The notes beneath the pieces were generated by a model that saw nothing but the letters and a program-made list of their open reading frames with translations, was not told the origin of the DNA and ran no database searches. A stretch of DNA of 5,980 nucleotides from positions 1-5,980 of the forward strand of contig JANYDM010000031.1 of the NCBI GenBank assembly GCA_025363575.1, written 5' to 3'. Below, piece by piece: positions 5,100 to 5,980 of this stretch (position 1 is the stretch's first letter; each line of letters begins with the position of its first letter). Origin of the DNA: Betaproteobacteria bacterium. GTDB lineage: Bacteria > Pseudomonadota > Gammaproteobacteria > Burkholderiales > SG8-41. The translations under genes and the position numbers were made by a program.

Positions 5100-5980
5100 A
5101 TGAGGAAAGTAAACGTCTGTGACCAGGGCGGCCGGAGACGCGCACTCGCACGGCTGGGCGCGTGCGGATTCGCACTGGCCTGCCCATACACGACAGCCGC
5201 TGATGCGCCCAGGCCCGGCGCGCTGCCGGCCGACTACCCGAACCGCTATATCGAATTCGTCATCCCGTTCGCGCCCGGCGGCGGCGTCGACTTGTTCGGG
5301 CGCACGGTCGCGCAACAACTGAACGGACAAAAACTTGTCAGCAAACAAATCACGGTCGTTAATCGTCCCGGTGCCGGGGGCTCGGTCGGCATGCAACTTA
5401 TGGTCCAGCGCAAGGGCGATCCTTATACGCTGCTCGGTATCGCGATTCATGCGATCGTCACGCCGCTGACACTCGGCACGCCGTATTCATACAAGGATAT
5501 GACGCCGATCGCGAAGGTCTTTTCCGAGTATGAAATGATGGTGGTGCGCGCGGAGTCGCCGATCAAGAGCCTGCAAGACATCGAGGCCGCGCTGCGCAAA
5601 GACCCGGGCGCTCTCAGCGTGGGTGGCGCGTCGCTCGGCAATGCCGATCATATTGCCGTGGCCCTCTTCGCCAAAGCTATCGGCGTCGGTCCGATCAAAT
5701 TGCGCTACATCCCCTACTCGGGCGGCGACTCCAATCCGGCAATTCTCGGCGGACACGTCGACGTCGGCATGGGGGGGCTCGATCTCATCACGCAGGTCGA
5801 AGCAGGCCGCATGCGCGTGCTGGCGATCAGCGCTCCGAAGCGGCTCGGCGGGCGCTTCAGGAATATGCCGACTTTCGCTGAACAGGGTTATGACGTCGTC
5901 AATGAAAACTGGCGCGGCATCTTCGGCCCGCCCGACATGCCCGCCGGCGTCGTTCAATACTGGAAAAACGCGCTGACGCA
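5100..5980 (+). CDS. Bug/TctC-family periplasmic solute-binding protein (runs off right edge)
   Basis: The first 293 residues of a tripartite tricarboxylate transporter (TTT) type substrate-binding protein are present; the family is usually about 320-330 residues, so only the end is missing. The export signal is MRKVNVCDQGGRRRALARLG, then a short hydrophobic stretch, with likely cleavage near residues 33-36 (TAADA). RRRALARL could be a weak twin-arginine motif. Family landmarks follow: YIEFVIPFAPGGGVD (50-64), VNRPGAGGSVG (87-97), YSGGDSNPAILGGHVDVG (206-223), VEAGRMRVLAIS (233-244), and W271 with GIFGPPDMPAGV. The P-F-x-P-G-G-x-x-D loop and the NRPGAGG loop are the known carboxylate-binding regions of Bug proteins. 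It should capture an organic acid in the periplasm, either for a TctAB-type permease or for sensing. No permease gene is in the window. It is probably the last visible member of the cluster begun by the dehydratase genes. Confidence 0.93.
   Translation, partial: MRKVNVCDQGGRRRALARLGACGFALACPYTTAADAPRPGALPADYPNRYIEFVIPFAPGGGVDLFGRTVAQQLNGQKLVSKQITVVNRPGAGGSVGMQLMVQRKGDPYTLLGIAIHAIVTPLTLGTPYSYKDMTPIAKVFSEYEMMVVRAESPIKSLQDIEAALRKDPGALSVGGASLGNADHIAVALFAKAIGVGPIKLRYIPYSGGDSNPAILGGHVDVGMGGLDLITQVEAGRMRVLAISAPKRLGGRFRNMPTFAEQGYDVVNENWRGIFGPPDMPAGVVQYWKNALT

Noticed and set aside
5771..5777. Run of seven G's within the Bug/TctC gene, a possible phase-variable tract
   Set aside because: The frame is intact with normal family sequence on both sides (VGMGGLDL); seven G's in GC-rich DNA is not enough evidence for phase variation.
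5487..5957. 156-residue open frame antisense to the Bug/TctC gene
   Set aside because: The sense frame is unmistakably TctC-like throughout; the antisense product shows no family features.

Overview
The window looks like chromosomal DNA of a GC-rich betaproteobacterium, most likely Burkholderiales or a relative. The evidence is an HrpA-type DEAH helicase, TACAAT-type promoter wording, a Bug/TctC solute-binding protein (a family greatly expanded in Burkholderiales) and an FCD-type GntR regulator beside CoA-thioester genes. The taxonomic call is inference from gene content. No phage, insertion sequence, CRISPR, tRNA or rRNA is visible.

Left part, minus strand (1-1944): the first 221 codons of an ATP-dependent RNA helicase (hrpA), running off the left edge, with a TACAAT -10 element almost touching its start codon. 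Next to it is a complete gene for an unusual J-domain protein: an N-terminal DnaJ domain, a charged linker, one membrane segment and Sel1-like repeats. It ends in a good intrinsic terminator (817-849).

Middle (1945-2246): a comparatively AT-rich 302-base divergent spacer. Its right end is a compact control region: an exact 16-base tandem duplication, then a sigma70-type promoter (TTGACG, 17 bases, TATTCT) whose spacer holds the perfect palindrome TTGGTATACCAA, a GntR/FadR-subfamily-like operator. The predicted transcription start falls on the ATG of the gntR gene, so the mRNA is probably leaderless and autoregulated.

Right part, plus strand (2247-5980): gntR (FCD subfamily), a short GC hairpin plus seven T's, then a tightly packed catabolic cluster. 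It holds two small hot-dog (MaoC/FAS1-like) dehydratase subunits overlapping by 1 base, a family III (CaiB/BaiF) CoA-transferase overlapping the second subunit by 4 bases, and, 24 bases on, a periplasmic Bug/TctC solute-binding protein open at the right edge. The inferred logic is: periplasmic capture of an organic acid, CoA activation by the transferase, and reversible hydration of the resulting enoyl-CoA by a two-subunit hydratase, under the GntR regulator. The substrate cannot be read from the sequence; itaconate- or mesaconate-like acids are one candidate class. The terminator-like hairpin between the regulator and the structural genes is the least expected part of the layout.
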